DNA of 64,000 bases, taken from contig NC_088314.1 of assembly GCF_910592395.1 (NCBI RefSeq), forward strand, positions 6,138,001 through 6,202,000, written 5' to 3'. The notes under the pieces were generated by a model. The model had not been told where the DNA came from. It saw only the letters and a program-made list of their open reading frames with translations, and searched no databases. The stretch is from Lineus longissimus (taxonomy: Eukaryota; Nemertea; Pilidiophora; Heteronemertea; Lineidae). The first letter of the stretch is position 1. The number at the start of each line of letters is the position of its first letter. Below are positions 39,201 through 49,353 of this stretch, one piece after another. Made by a program: the position numbers and the translations under genes.

Positions 39201-39580
39201 GTCATACTGACGAGTGACAGCTTCCCTTCGACCCTTGTAATTGTTAGTTGTATTGATGCTGCTGCACTGGTAAACTGCAGAGAGCTTTTACAGCCCACCA
39301 CTGTGGTGCACACTGTACATTACCTACAGCAACACTGTATACCCATACACACTACAATGCTACACTGGCCGCGGGTCGAACAAAAGGCCAGGTTAATCTC
39401 TACGATTATACCCTTTTTACACCGGAACAGTAGCAGAAAACGGGCTATCAAAACCTGACACAGTCAGAAGATTACCTTGAGAGTATTTGTAGAGAGTCTA
39501 TCAGCTCCATCAAAGCTTGTGCCGCTCGTAGAACTGCTTTGACTGAGGCGATTCGAGCCCCTCGGACTTCTGGAAGCCAT
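18234..39580 (-). CDS. CTTNBP2: Cortactin-binding protein 2, complete 17-exon gene
   Basis: In vertebrates this protein is a scaffold for cortactin, striatin/PP2A and microtubules in dendritic spines. Exons in coding order: 39476-39580, 39012-39113, 35082-35321, 34860-34967, 33212-34411, 25870-25975, 22991-23191, 22603-22853, 22217-22426, 21886-22003, 21436-21744, 20943-21205, 20569-20824, 19984-20353, 19686-19855, 19436-19568, 18234-19164. They sum to 5,073 nt: 1,690 residues plus TGA, all joins in phase, close to the human length (about 1,660). Residues 36-330 form the CortBP2 coiled coil (starting MELNKNDLLRLLSYLEGELQ). A PPPVPPNKP motif matches the cortactin-SH3-binding proline motif of the vertebrate protein. 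About six ankyrin repeats span residues 640-860. Residues about 985-1336 form an AAA+-like module, followed by a basic Ser/Pro-rich tail. The main oddity is that the nucleotide-binding motifs are intact. Identity is very secure; individual exon edges are hand-placed. Confidence 0.95.
19686..21205 (-). other. CTTNBP2: AAA+ NTPase-like module of CTTNBP2
   Basis: The exons at 20943-21205, 20569-20824, 19984-20353 and 19686-19855 encode it. Walker A GPSGAGKS is at about residues 1053-1060 and Walker B ILVLDD at about 1121-1126. A sensor-1-like IIGTMD is near 1172, and an arginine-finger-like stretch (IQQRFRW) is near 1190. The upstream segment LQNYLRLVEQY anchors the alignment to vertebrate CTTNBP2. 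The architecture resembles the C-terminal AAA+ domain of neuron navigators (NAV1-3). Seeing the motifs is direct; nucleotide binding or hydrolysis is inference. Confidence 0.8.
21886..23191 (-). other. CTTNBP2: Ankyrin-repeat region of CTTNBP2
   Basis: Exons 22991-23191, 22603-22853, 22217-22426 and 21886-22003 encode about six ankyrin repeats. Clear cores include GTTAVHIAAEAGH, FTPLHAAASEGH, RSPLYWSARQGH, WSPIHAAINGGH and MTVAHLAAMRK. The last unit ends in GRSVYDIAS, as in the vertebrate protein. A loop of about 35 residues is inserted between the fourth and fifth clear repeats. Confidence 0.9.
23192..25869. other. CTTNBP2 intron, 2.7 kb
   Basis: Between the first ankyrin exon and the exon at 25870-25975. 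It contains a short CAT microsatellite near 25,020-25,040. No other coding sequence is supported; the joined protein is continuous without an extra exon. Confidence 0.6.
25976..33211. other. Largest CTTNBP2 intron, 7.2 kb
   Basis: AT-rich, with only short chance frames on both strands. The flanking exons join in phase 0, so no exon is required here. I see no nested gene. Confidence 0.6.
36888..36919. repeat. (TCTG)n microsatellite
   Basis: About eight units of TCTG with one interruption, inside a CTTNBP2 intron. Confidence 0.8.
38841..38907 (-). mobile_element. Partial copy of a 160-bp MITE
   Basis: It contains 'aactagtgtccttaatagaga' and ends 'gggaggttccactg' followed by TA. It is the reverse complement of one end of the element at 49,194-49,353, and only that end is clearly present. 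Confidence 0.55.
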
Positions 39581-39589
39581 CTTGGATTC
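39572..39589 (-). promoter_or_regulatory. YY1-like site overlapping the CTTNBP2 start codon
   Basis: The minus strand reads GAATCCAAGATGGCTTCC, with the ATG of CTTNBP2 inside it (codon at 39,578-39,580). CAARATGGC matches the YY1 core that in animals often overlaps translation starts. The same 17 bases with one change surround the NDUFB11 ATG. Confidence 0.45.
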
Positions 39590-39672
39590 GAGCTCGTACA
39601 CTCCTTTGTAAAAAGTGGCCTCACAACTCACAATAGATCCGACAGAATCATACCAAATCCTTGCAATGTGGA

Positions 39673-39685
39673 CTTATATATATAG
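39673..39685 (-). promoter_or_regulatory. Candidate TATA box of CTTNBP2
   Basis: The minus strand reads TATATATAAG about 95 nt upstream of the ATG, which would allow a 5' UTR of about 60-70 nt. The position is plausible, but AT-rich matches are frequent in this DNA. Confidence 0.25.
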
Positions 39686-40189
39686 TAAAACGTTACCGCA
39701 AGGTGAAATCGGAATCGCGACAATGTATTTAGTATTTTAGAGGTATTTTCTGAAGACAATTTCACACCACCTCCTCGCAAGATGAGAGACGAATCTCCCA
39801 GATCACGTGACCACTGTTTATGCCGTCTCGCTACGTCAGTCCTTGCGGGAAATTTGAAGAGGCGGCCAAGACGACCAAACGAAGACAACTTGTTGCAGCT
39901 TTTGGTCTGCCTCATTCACAGTTCAAATGTTACAGTTACTAGTATATCTCGCCAAGATGGATTGGACGGTAATGCTGCTGGCTCATTAGACATAGACATC
40001 ATCAGACATACATAGGCATGGGACAATGTCACATCCAATCCTGGGCTGGCACATACACCCCGCGCGGCTGATCGGGTGGCTGCGTCTGCAATAATCGTTT
40101 GTGGGTCAACTACGTCCAGCAGGAGTTGATGCGTTTTACAGTATATAAATTGGACATTTGTGGTAAATCGAAGGACAGCACACAGGTTC

Positions 40190-40390
40190 TGTAACAATTT
40201 ATGCATTGTTCGCGAGAGTAACATCGCAGTACCCCACCCCTATAGTCAGCAGTCCTTCAGATTCAGCTTGTCTTGACGCAATGGCCGAATTCGCTGTTAG
40301 TACTATAATAGACTCCTACATGTATGCAGTCCATTGCGTCATCCTGACCGTCTTTCCGTACCGCGGGCGACAGGACAAGGCCGGTCCGCG
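40190..40390. repeat. Mosaic interspersed repeat, copy 1
   Basis: The left half ('tatgcattgttcgcgagagta', 'cagcagtccttcag') recurs at about 46,035-46,100. The right half ('gcagtccattgcgtcatcctg', 'gggcgacaggac') recurs at about 43,633-43,690. It is therefore one of three mosaic copies in 6 kb. Confidence 0.5.
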
Positions 40391-40484
40391 AATTTTTCCT
40401 ACTGAAACTTTGGGGCACTATAGTGTACAGGGACTTTCAGCCAATCAGATTTCGACAAATACATGACGTCAGAAGTCTTAGAAA

Positions 40485-40620
40485 CTTTACAGCAGTTGGT
40501 GGAGCGCTCGTCAGAAATGGCAGAATACGATGTTCGATCCAAAGGTCGCGAGTTCGAATCCGGTTGTGGACAACATTTTTCTTTTTCTTGTTTTCTTAAT
40601 GTTTTATTTTTATAATGCAT
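40485..40620 (+). repeat. tRNA-derived SINE-like remnant
   Basis: An A-box-like 'gttggtggagcgctcg' at about 40,495-40,510 is followed by a B-box-like 'gagttcgaatccgg' at about 40,550-40,563. A T- and TTTTC-rich tail follows. The region between the boxes does not fold into a normal anticodon arm, so this is a SINE head or tRNA pseudogene rather than a working tRNA. Confidence 0.5.
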
Positions 40621-42092
40621 TTCTTTTCCCTTGTTATTTAGATTTTAGATATTTGAGTTATGCCGCCTGCAACATACCTACAGAAAGGACAATAACAATA
40701 GCCCATCTCCAAGATCCAAGGGATAGTCCTTCAGATATGAGTATGAATATACAATGAGACTTGTCTCATGTGAATGGTCTTCCTCCAGTATGAATATGTT
40801 TCTCTGCAATGAGACTTGTCTTTCGATACTGCCTCATGTGTATGGTCTTCCTCCAGTATATTTTGATACTGTATGCTTCAAATTTGAGTAACAAGCACAA
40901 AACAATACAAGCAAAGATTTTCAGGATTTGTATGATTTATTGCAACAGTGAACAGACCAGAAATATACTACATTACTAATACATATATTTCATCACCAGG
41001 AATAGCATCAGGCATGTCACAAGAAAGAACAGCTGGAGATCTGAGAACAGCGTTATTTGAAGCATCATTTTACAGAAATATCTATTGATATAATGGCAAG
41101 TTCTACAAAGCGGTTTCATGATGACGCCCCGATGACGACACAGATTTATCGGATTCTGATTGGCTGAGAACCTGTGTACAAATGTACACTGTACAGCCCG
41201 AAATTTTCTGGTTTTACACCTGAGTCTTTCCCCCGACTCCCCTGAAGTATCGGCGATCTGTGACCTGATCATCCTGATAATGTTGATGTGATTGTGATGT
41301 GACTGGGCACTGCCACCTCGTCATTCTGAAGACTGGCACTCATTATTCTCGCTTTCACACCTCATGGGCCGAGGGGTCAGTCACCTCTGAAATCATGAGA
41401 CAGATCAAGTTAATGGTCAAATTCAGGAACACATGTAAAGATCAAGATTTCCTTCCAATAAGTTTTCAGCAAGACTTGCCTTTGACTTGGACAGTCGCAA
41501 CGTGAATTAAGACTATAGACCTGCCACTTTAGTTTTCCTGGCACTATGGTCCATCAGAATAGCACAAGGTAGCATACTAATGCTGTCTTTATGATACCTT
41601 TAAAGGCACTATGGCAAACTTCCATCTCCAATCACATCAAAGTATGTTGGATCAAACACCCACACAGGGTCTCCTAATTATCATGATCATATACATTATC
41701 AAATAGTAACATATCGCCATCTTTTCGGCGAAACCGAGACTGAATTATTCACATTGTGTTCAACTGATTTCATTTCGCAGTCAATTCATTAGTTACCAAC
41801 GTACGCCTTAGAGGGGGCAGAATGGCACTGTTTAGACAAGAAGCCTCTCCAACAGCCCCAGGAATATTGGATAGAACGGCACTGTACTGGGTCCCAGTAA
41901 TAAATATTGCCATAAAGACATATGATATTGTTTTGGGACTTATGTAAGATTAGTTCTCACCGCCAAACCCAAGACTGAAGGATTAAAATCTTGTGTTTAT
42001 AGGCTAACAAATGCAAACACTTCCAATTGAACCCCCTACAAGAGAAGAGTGGCTCTTCTTCTCTCCGACTTTGACACCCTACTACGAACATA

Positions 42093-42287
42093 TCAATAGA
42101 TCAGCCAGTGGTCCTCGGTGTCGCCGCGTGGGTTACGTCCGGTGAAATTGTTTGCAAAGGTCAGGGAACCACGATCTGACATCCATAACCAGCGTATCCC
42201 CTTTTCATGCCAGTTACAGTCGGGTGCTACACCACAGTCGGGATGGCCGCCAAATGAATGGTTGTTGAATTTAAAACCGTTAACTGT
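42093..42287 (-). CDS. Cryptic 64-codon open frame, possible terminal exon
   Basis: An open minus-strand frame ends in TGA at 42,093-42,095. It encodes a Cys/Trp-rich peptide with DCGVAPDCNWHEKG, then RWLWMSDRGSLTFANNF, then EDHWLIY. The composition is strongly protein-like and faintly recalls a lectin fold, but I do not recognise the family. The best acceptor (…aaacag at about 42,285) lacks a pyrimidine tract. It lies 1.6 kb downstream of the lectin gene on the same strand. The opposite strand is also open (42,118-42,462), which argues for a GC-rich repeat as an alternative. Confidence 0.3.
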   Translation of the reverse strand, partial: TVNGFKFNNHSFGGHPDCGVAPDCNWHEKGIRWLWMSDRGSLTFANNFTGRNPRGDTEDHWLIY

Positions 42288-43309
42288 TTACGTCAATTTG
42301 CATATAATTAGACAAACCTTCATGAATTCAGTGGAGATTTCCACATCACAGCATAGAAGAGCAGTGATGGGATCTCGCAGATTTAACATGATCACTTCCA
42401 TCTTCACCATCATGACTTGGACGTGCGCCTTTAGTTTCTTTGAGCAAATGGTATTTGATTAGGGATGGCAATTAAAATTGCCGTTGAACATGTACATGAC
42501 GTGCAGTGATGTGCATAATTCAACATGTCTGGCTTGAAATTTCAAACTGCGCAATTCATTCCCGCCTTGATTGTATGACTATTTCTTATACAATAAAAAC
42601 CCTTTAAAACCAACCCATACCTTTATCAGGAATAGATACTGTGCCTTACCTTCTGCTGAAGGCAATTTTACATTTGAAATCGTAGAAAGTGTTCCCGCGA
42701 TGTTCTCCGCATCTCACAAACCAACCGACTGGCGTTCAAATCAACCGCGACCGATCATGACCAAAGACAATACATTTGACGTCACAGCACCCTCTTGAAC
42801 CAGGCTGGCTAGTAGTTATCTGCTCAAGCGAGACCTTTGTTCTGTCAGTGATCAATATGACAGGCATTGTCAAAATGTGGGATTTGCTTTAGCATACATA
42901 CTTGTTGTACATGTACATATGCTGAGCTGTGGAAATGCATTAGGCAGGTTCCGTAAGCCAAAAGACGACGTAATTGCATTTTATCGACGATTTTTTTTTA
43001 ATCATTTCCCCAATTCCTGCTACAACCAAGTATAAAATATGGTTCAGTGTCGTGTAAATCAATGAGCAGATAGAGGACTTGATGACTCGACAGACATTCG
43101 TACTTTATAGTTCGTCGTTCGTAGGGCGCTCAGTTTCGAAACCTGCAATCATTCGAAACAGAATACAATTGCCAACTTTGCGGTCCCCTGCGTCCGGAGT
43201 GAACTTAGCGGAAAGGAGAGACACCAACTTAGTGGAGGACAACACTAGGTGACACAGAAACGATTTTAATACATAAAGATTTTTTTAACAATTTTTATTT
43301 TTACACGGA

Positions 43310-43720
43310 GATGAATAAATGACAAGAAAACGATATGATTGCAGTAAAATTGGGAAGTGTCCTCAAACGAGTGGTTGGGTTTGGAATACTTGTGTACATT
43401 CGAGCATTGGTGGTGTCCGTAATTAATGTCGATCGATAGATGTCACTCTCATCGAGCTGCACCTATGGATGCAGTGGGCCAGCCTCGTCCTCTTGCCCGG
43501 TACGTCCGTCAAGAAGGACGACCAAGACGACGAAATGGACTGCATGCCCCGGGAGTCTAGCTGCTGCGCACATTAATGGCAATTTCATAGCCAACTTCGT
43601 TAGCTTGATCTGGCGACAACTATAGAACCATGTGCAGTCCATTTCGTCATCCTGGTCGTCCTTCTGGGCGACAGGACGTGGCCGGTCAACTGCGTCCGGG
43701 ATATACCTACCATGCACCCG
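43310..43720. repeat. Mosaic interspersed repeat, copy 2, with long hairpin
   Basis: The left part ('cgatatgattgcag', 'gtacattcgagcattggtggtgtc') matches copy 3 near 46,130-46,235. The right part matches copy 1. An imperfect inverted repeat of about 43 bp pairs 43,504-43,546 with 43,629-43,672 around a loop of about 82 nt. Confidence 0.55.
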
Positions 43721-43912
43721 CGTGCCAGTCATTCGAGGATATCAGCCTGACTGGTATAATGTTTGGAACAGAACACGAAAAGATCATGGCCAGTTTCATC
43801 ACGGTCCATCCAGAACTTCAGTGACACTCAGCACTTATGACCGAGCTCAGTAACGTGTGCGAGGGGAGGAGCATACGACTGACTGGTATATGACGATGGA
43901 TCACAGTTTGGA

Positions 43913-45907
43913 TCACGGTTTTCGCTTGTATGACAAGCCACGGCCTCCGAACGGCATTTCAACACATTTCCTCCACAGCTGACCCAGTCTGGTCTCTTCA
44001 AAATAAAAGAATGTTTCGCATCCTTTTTGTTCAGCACACAGCAAAGCACATTCTATTAGAGACCTTGCTTGACGGGTGAGGAGGGGTTCCGTGTTGTTTG
44101 GGGCTGCCGCATCCGCCACCATTTCGAAGTATGTAGTTGTGGACGACATGCACGGTACTGGAGAAAAGGAAAATCAGTTAATATTACATGATCTAGAACG
44201 TCTTTGGTCCAAGTTATTTGCAATTTTGAATTGAAGAATTTTTTCGGACTTCAGAGTAAATAAGAGTTTCCTTGATTTTATTCTGTTCCTGTCGGTAAAA
44301 GTTGTGCTGGGATACACAGCAAAGACAGAACTGCAACTTACCATAGACCGTCACCTCACATAGACTAAGGATACCATGTGGTATTCGGATCATCACAAAT
44401 CTCCCGGTCATATCATTGCAGGGTATCGTGAATATCTGGCCGTTTTTGACGGCTTGACTGGCCTTATAGCATCTGAAGGCAGAACCGAATCCTGTTGGAG
44501 GCTTCGTGTTCCCGATGAAGAGTTCGAAGTTATTTAGCCGATTACCTGGAAAGGATGTGACACTCTTTAGAGCAACTCGCATAGCATGGCTTGTCTAATC
44601 CTGATGAATCCGGGGGTTTCTCTTTGAGCTTCTCCGACCCTGCAGACAATTGTTTGTGCACAGGGCCAGAGAAGCGAATATCATCAGAACGGGCTAGTCT
44701 GAGATCCTGACCTCACTGTCGGTGTGGAAGCTGAATCGAGGCTGGGTAAATTGGGAACCAGGTAAGTACAGACGCCGATCGGCACCATTGTCTCGATGGT
44801 GTCTTGCTTCGCCAAGATGAGGTGTCACTCGACTTCGGGACTCCAAGTGTCCTTGAGGAGACTTTGGGAGGCAACGAGGAAGGTCATCAGAAACAATCTA
44901 GACCCCCCTTCCCCACTCACACACAGATTTTTCCGGTGGGCGCACGAAGTCTGCAAACACTCACCAAGGCTGTCTCCCCTGTTCACAATCTCTACCGTTG
45001 ATATGGGCAGTGGTTCGCCCAGGTCCACATACCACCAAGAGGCGGACTTCTCCGATTTGGTGTGGGAACATGTGCGTCCTTTGTGATAACTGGATTCTTT
45101 CTTCCCATCGACAACTGACTTGGCGAAACCATTATCTTTGTAAGCATCGGAAATTTGGTAAGCCGGTCGATTGAGCGAGCGGTTTTCTGGAGAGAAGCAA
45201 ATTTTCTTTAACCATTGAAATGAATGAGCTACTCGGCCTATCATCCTAACCAGTGGTTTTCAATTGACTCTGCATGTCGCCTGAATCTCAGGATGCGGCC
45301 TAATGGCTAAGGTAGCGGGTTCAATGTTGCGTCACTATATCTGACGTGCGAGACCTCTCAATTCTCCCCAGATAGGCTACTCACACCTGACTTTTGACTA
45401 CATTCAAAGGAGAAATAATTCTCCCTTAATTAAGTCAAAAGGCCCCAAGACCAACCAGAAGATGCCAAACGTCAAAACAAAACTAGAAAAAACCCAAGCC
45501 TTTGGCACTGTTTTCGCGGCCGCAGCACAAGCTGCATGAATCGGGGCAAGACCGTCCTGTTTATCGTCGTTTTTCGGACAACACAAATATGCACGCCGTT
45601 GAGGTTTTTCAGTGAAAATGAAAAAAACCTTCGACGTAAGTTTTTTCAGGATCTCAAAAACCATACATGGGTTTTTCATTTTACCGAAAAACCGCGACCA
45701 CTAATTAGACGTGCACATTTATAATGGCCGAAGGAATCCAAGAGAGTGCATTATATATAATCGAAAAGTGTGCTTATATTTACCCGTACACTTATCATTC
45801 GTATCCACCGCAAAAAATGTCAACATGAGGCATATAATGAAAATGATAGAAGGTACAAGATGTACACTAAGATTATTATTCGGCTGATTACGAGTTAGAT
45901 GTCTCAT
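43913..45907 (-). CDS. Secreted fucolectin-like protein (F5/8 type C plus PAN-like)
   Basis: Four exons join in phase 1: 45784-45907, 44965-45186, 44342-44545, 43913-44157. They give 264 residues and a stop. Exon 1 encodes a signal peptide with hydrophobic core VPSIIFIICLMLTFF. Residues about 42-183 are a fucolectin (FTP, discoidin-type) domain: ENRSLNRPAYQIS, SWWYVDLGEPLPISTVEIV, then RGDSLGNRLNNFELFIG. The fucose-binding RxDx4R motif is present (RGDSLGNR), with a His in CSHT 28 residues before it. The domain ends CEVTVYG. Exon 4 encodes a Cys-bearing PAN/apple-like segment (SLIECALLCAEQKGCETF). Such lectins bind fucose and act in invertebrate defence or body-fluid recognition. The C-terminus is less certain, because another frame stays open through the end of exon 4. 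Confidence 0.85.
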
Positions 45908-46019
45908 GACTGCTGCTCCGGCAATACTCGTTGGTCAATACGTTGAGCTTGAGTTGATGTACATGTCATTGGACATTTTATACCCCGCATTGTGTTAAAA
46001 TGATTCAGAAAGACAGGTC

Positions 46020-46240
46020 TCAGGTCTGTATCAATTATGCATTGTTTGCGAGAGTATCGCAGTTGGTACCCCATCATCAACAGTCCTTCAGTTCAGGCTT
46101 TTTCACACTGATGAATGAATGATAAGGAAACGATTATATGAATGCAGGAAACATTGGGACAAGTCTCCTTAAATGAGTGCGTGGTTGATTTAGGAATACA
46201 TTTTGTACATTCGAGCATTGGTAGTGTCAGCAGTTAATAA
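46020..46240. repeat. Mosaic interspersed repeat, copy 3
   Basis: It contains 'attatgcattgtttgcgagagta' and 'caacagtccttcag' as in copy 1, then 'gtacattcgagcattggtagtgtc' as in copy 2. This suggests that copies 1 and 2 are parts of one longer element. It lies 530 nt upstream of NDUFB11. Confidence 0.5.
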
Positions 46241-46756
46241 GAGGAAGTATGCATCTGGCCTATCGGCCCATAGGCCTACATCCTTGAGAGACAAGAGGCT
46301 TTGCCCTGATCTCACTCGTGATAACTGCAAGAAAAGACAAGTGACCTGCCAAAGATCATCTATGGCCAAAAGATTCTTTCTTTGTAGATTTGTCAACCCA
46401 GGAAAGCACATCTACTCTGACACTTGTACTTTCCCGCAAATAAAGTGAATATCATTGCACACGTGGAGTTTATCTGGGATACTTTCTCAATCCCCAACAA
46501 AAAGTCCCAGGGAGCGAAACGACTGGGGGCGAAACAACAGGACATCACAACTTTTTTACATCAAAGACAACAGATTGGATTGATATATACAACCTGTTAT
46601 CCTTAAAATGTCGCGCACACATTTATGACCTAAATGCCCGTGAAGAAATACCTGCTACTACTGACTGATGACTACAACAATCAAACTAACGAAGGGGAAT
46701 TATGTTGATAGCGTCGGCCGTAAAGGAATCGCGACATCAACAACAGAGTTGCCCTT

Positions 46757-46773
46757 GAATCCAAAATGGCTTC
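46757..46773 (+). promoter_or_regulatory. YY1-like site overlapping the NDUFB11 start codon
   Basis: The sequence reads GAATCCAAAATGGCTTC and contains the ATG at 46,766. It differs by one base from the motif around the CTTNBP2 start codon on the other strand. Confidence 0.45.
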
Positions 46774-47856
46774 TTTGCTTCGATTTTCGTGCCGACAGGG
46801 CCGAACTTTGGTCCAGAATTTCTGCCATCAGAATAAATATTATCAAAGGATTCGTACCATAACGACATCTAAAAAGAACACAGATTCTGCAACTGTCACA
46901 GGTCCTGTAGAAGCAAAGGAGACGTGGCAGACTGAGGTGGAAAAAGAGGTCGCAGAAGAGACCAAGGTTTGCAGCTTTTTTTCCATAGGCCTATGTTGTA
47001 TGTACACTAAATGTACATCGTTGTGCATATTATGATAATATGTTGTTCAAGAAGACATCATGGTTGTTCCTAACATGTGTAGGTCCAGTATGTCAATTGT
47101 CATCCAGGCAGTCGCTGCAGTGTCTTTGCTATGGGATATACATTGAATAGGCCCTAGCCCTACGCTGCATGCAGTTTGAGTTTAAGTTTGTTGTGCAGCC
47201 TTTAAAGTTTGGATGTTGTTGACTTGTTGTTCGTATATGCAGCAGCATTTACTGCTCCTGATCCTCAGTACTGACTTCAATTGATTGTACACAACTGTTT
47301 GCACTTACTCAACAACTTACACATTTCATTATTCCAGGATTGGGTATCTTATGGCTACAGTTACACTGACCGGGATGAAGATGAGTGGGGCCATCATCTA
47401 CTGATGTTTGCTGGAATAACTATAGCTATGGTTGGAGGCTCATTTGTCATTGCCTACATGCCAGACCCAAAGTAAGAGGCAAAGAAAAAGCAATACAATA
47501 TCATGAAGGATAAAGGCTAAGAATTTGGACCTTCAGAAACATTGTATTAAAAGGGCAGATCAAATTTTCCCGAAGTCAGATCGGGGAAAACAACTGTGTT
47601 CTAATCAAATTGGCAATCCTACATTGTGTTTGGCTTTTTGTCCAATCAATCATTCAGACAGTGTCAAGTTATATCGATGTTAATTTTTTGCTGTTTCCTT
47701 TCCAGTATGCGGGATTGGGCCCACCGAGAAGCTTATTTAGAACTTGCGCGACGAGAAAGAGATGGACTACCTCTTGTCGACCCAGATTATGTACCCAAGG
47801 ATTCAATCGAGTTACCTTCAGATGAGGAATTAGGGAATCAAGAAATCATAATTTAA
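46766..47856 (+). CDS. NDUFB11: NADH:ubiquinone oxidoreductase subunit B11 (complex I ESSS)
   Basis: A single-pass accessory subunit of mitochondrial complex I, located in the membrane arm. Exons 46766-46966, 47338-47471 and 47706-47856 join in phase (0, then 2) to 161 residues and a stop, the usual size for the family. Exon 1 encodes a basic, Ser/Thr-rich mitochondrial targeting region (MASLLRFSCRQGRTLVQNF). Exon 2 encodes an acidic stretch and the transmembrane helix (MFAGITIAMVGGSFVIAYMP). Exon 3 encodes the family's conserved tail (MRDWAHREAYLELARRE, then GLPLVDPDYVP and IELPSDEE). The order matches human NDUFB11. The chosen start is the first ATG and gives a plausible presequence. No defects seen. 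Confidence 0.93.
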
Positions 47857-48247
47857 AAAAAGACTTGTTCATATCATAGACAATTGTGTACATAGTGGAC
47901 TATAGAGGACAGAGTGTTTCTTTCACATTCATTTGTTGAATGACTTTAGTGATGGAAGTATTTACATTACTCCTATTGGAACCTACAAATAGTTTTGGCT
48001 GAATACCCTGTTGCAAGTTTCAACTTAGTTGTGTGAGTGATATTTGACCAAAATGGACTAGAATTAAATTTCATTTCAAAGACGGTCACATTACATGTAC
48101 TTTCAGTTTAATAGACTGTATGCTTCAGCTGGAGTACAGCACTTGACGGAGTCAGAAGACGTGATGTCCCTCCTGCCTTGCAGTTGCTGCACAAAACCGC
48201 TAGACTTTCACAAGTGACTGTTCCTTTAATTCATTCATCAAAATTTC

Positions 48248-48253
48248 AATAAA
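48248..48253 (+). terminator. Poly(A) signal of NDUFB11
   Basis: AATAAA lies 392 nt after the stop codon and is followed within about 25 nt by a GT/T-rich stretch, as expected for a cleavage site. Confidence 0.6.
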
Positions 48254-49101
48254 TGATGTTGTTTGTAAACAAGTTTTTGTCCTATTTAATTCTGCCCACT
48301 TTTAAGAAGACAATAAGCTATGTGCTGCTTTAGAGGTACTGCACAATTCACCGGCTTGACATGTAAAAGTAACTTGCAGTATCCATGACACAAGAGAAAA
48401 AGGTCATTCCAGTGATAGGTGGATTATGGAAAATGTTCTGGGGCTTCTCTCGTTGCTTCTGAGAAAATTGGAGATGTTATTTCTAAGAAGACTGTCGTGG
48501 GGTTTCTGTTGATGGTCATGTTTTTGTACTGCTCCCTCATATTATTAAAGAACTTTTCCCTTCATTATTGGTTGTGACTTTGTCTTCAAAGACCAGTTTT
48601 GGATGAATGGGAATTCATATTCAACACCACTCTTTTGAGTGCAACACAGCATTATCCAGGATAATATATTCTCTACCCTATACAACAATGATTTCAATAG
48701 GGGATATGGACCCTTTAACTGAAGATGGCAAAAGTGGACAAGCCAATTAACCTTTTCCTGATCTTGCCTCTCTTGCATGGGACAGCCAGGAGAGGACTCC
48801 GAGAGGCAAGCAAGCTGCTGAATACACAAAGCAGTTTCCTTCAGTCTGTGTCCTTACTGTAATAGAGTCTTCAGGCCCAGAAATAGAGTAGACTTATTGT
48901 ATCCCCATGATCAATTGATAGTAAATGATAGGTTTTCTGTTGAAACCTGGTCATCTGGTTGTGACTTTGTCCTCAAGAAGCCAATAATGAATGGAAATTA
49001 TGAACAGTGTGAAATCTCTGTGCAACCAGGCTATTGTAATGATGATTTGTTTGCATGTTGGGTTCACCTTCGCTTACTGAAGGAACACAGGGGTGTCATA
49101 T

Positions 49102-49114
49102 CCCCCCCCCCCCC
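49102..49114. repeat. Poly-C tract
   Basis: An uninterrupted run of 13 C. Confidence 0.7.
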
Positions 49115-49193
49115 AATGCCCTACTTTTACTTTGAATATGGTAATTTCTGACTTAACAAACTGATTTGTCTTGTATCAGGTACAACGCAAGTA

Positions 49194-49353
49194 CAGTGGA
49201 ACCTCCCTTAGCGGACAAATCTCTATTAAGGACACTAGTTTTGGTCCCATATTTGATGTTTCCATTCAATCTGACCTCTCCAATCAGGACACCTCTCTAT
49301 CAAGGACAGCACTTGTCAGTCCCGAGGCTGTCCATAGTAGGGAGGTTCTACTT
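49194..49353. mobile_element. 160-bp MITE with TA target-site duplication
   Basis: It begins 'cagtggaacctccct' and ends 'agggaggttctactt', giving imperfect terminal inverted repeats of about 16 bp. TA flanks it on both sides (49,192-49,193 and 49,354-49,355). The CAGT terminus and TA duplication point to a Tc1/mariner-superfamily non-autonomous element. A partial copy is at 38,841-38,907. Confidence 0.65.

Larger units (their letters stand above)
39700..42092. other. Intergenic region upstream of CTTNBP2
   Basis: Contains parts of a mosaic repeat (40,190-40,390) and a tRNA-like SINE remnant (about 40,485-40,620). Otherwise I see no gene. Confidence 0.5.

Noticed and set aside
45293-45336. 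tRNA-Arg-like string 'gcggcctaatggctaaggtagcgggttcaat'
   Set aside because: It resembles the two ends of a tRNA with the anticodon arm missing; too short to fold as a tRNA. At most a fragment of a tRNA-derived repeat.
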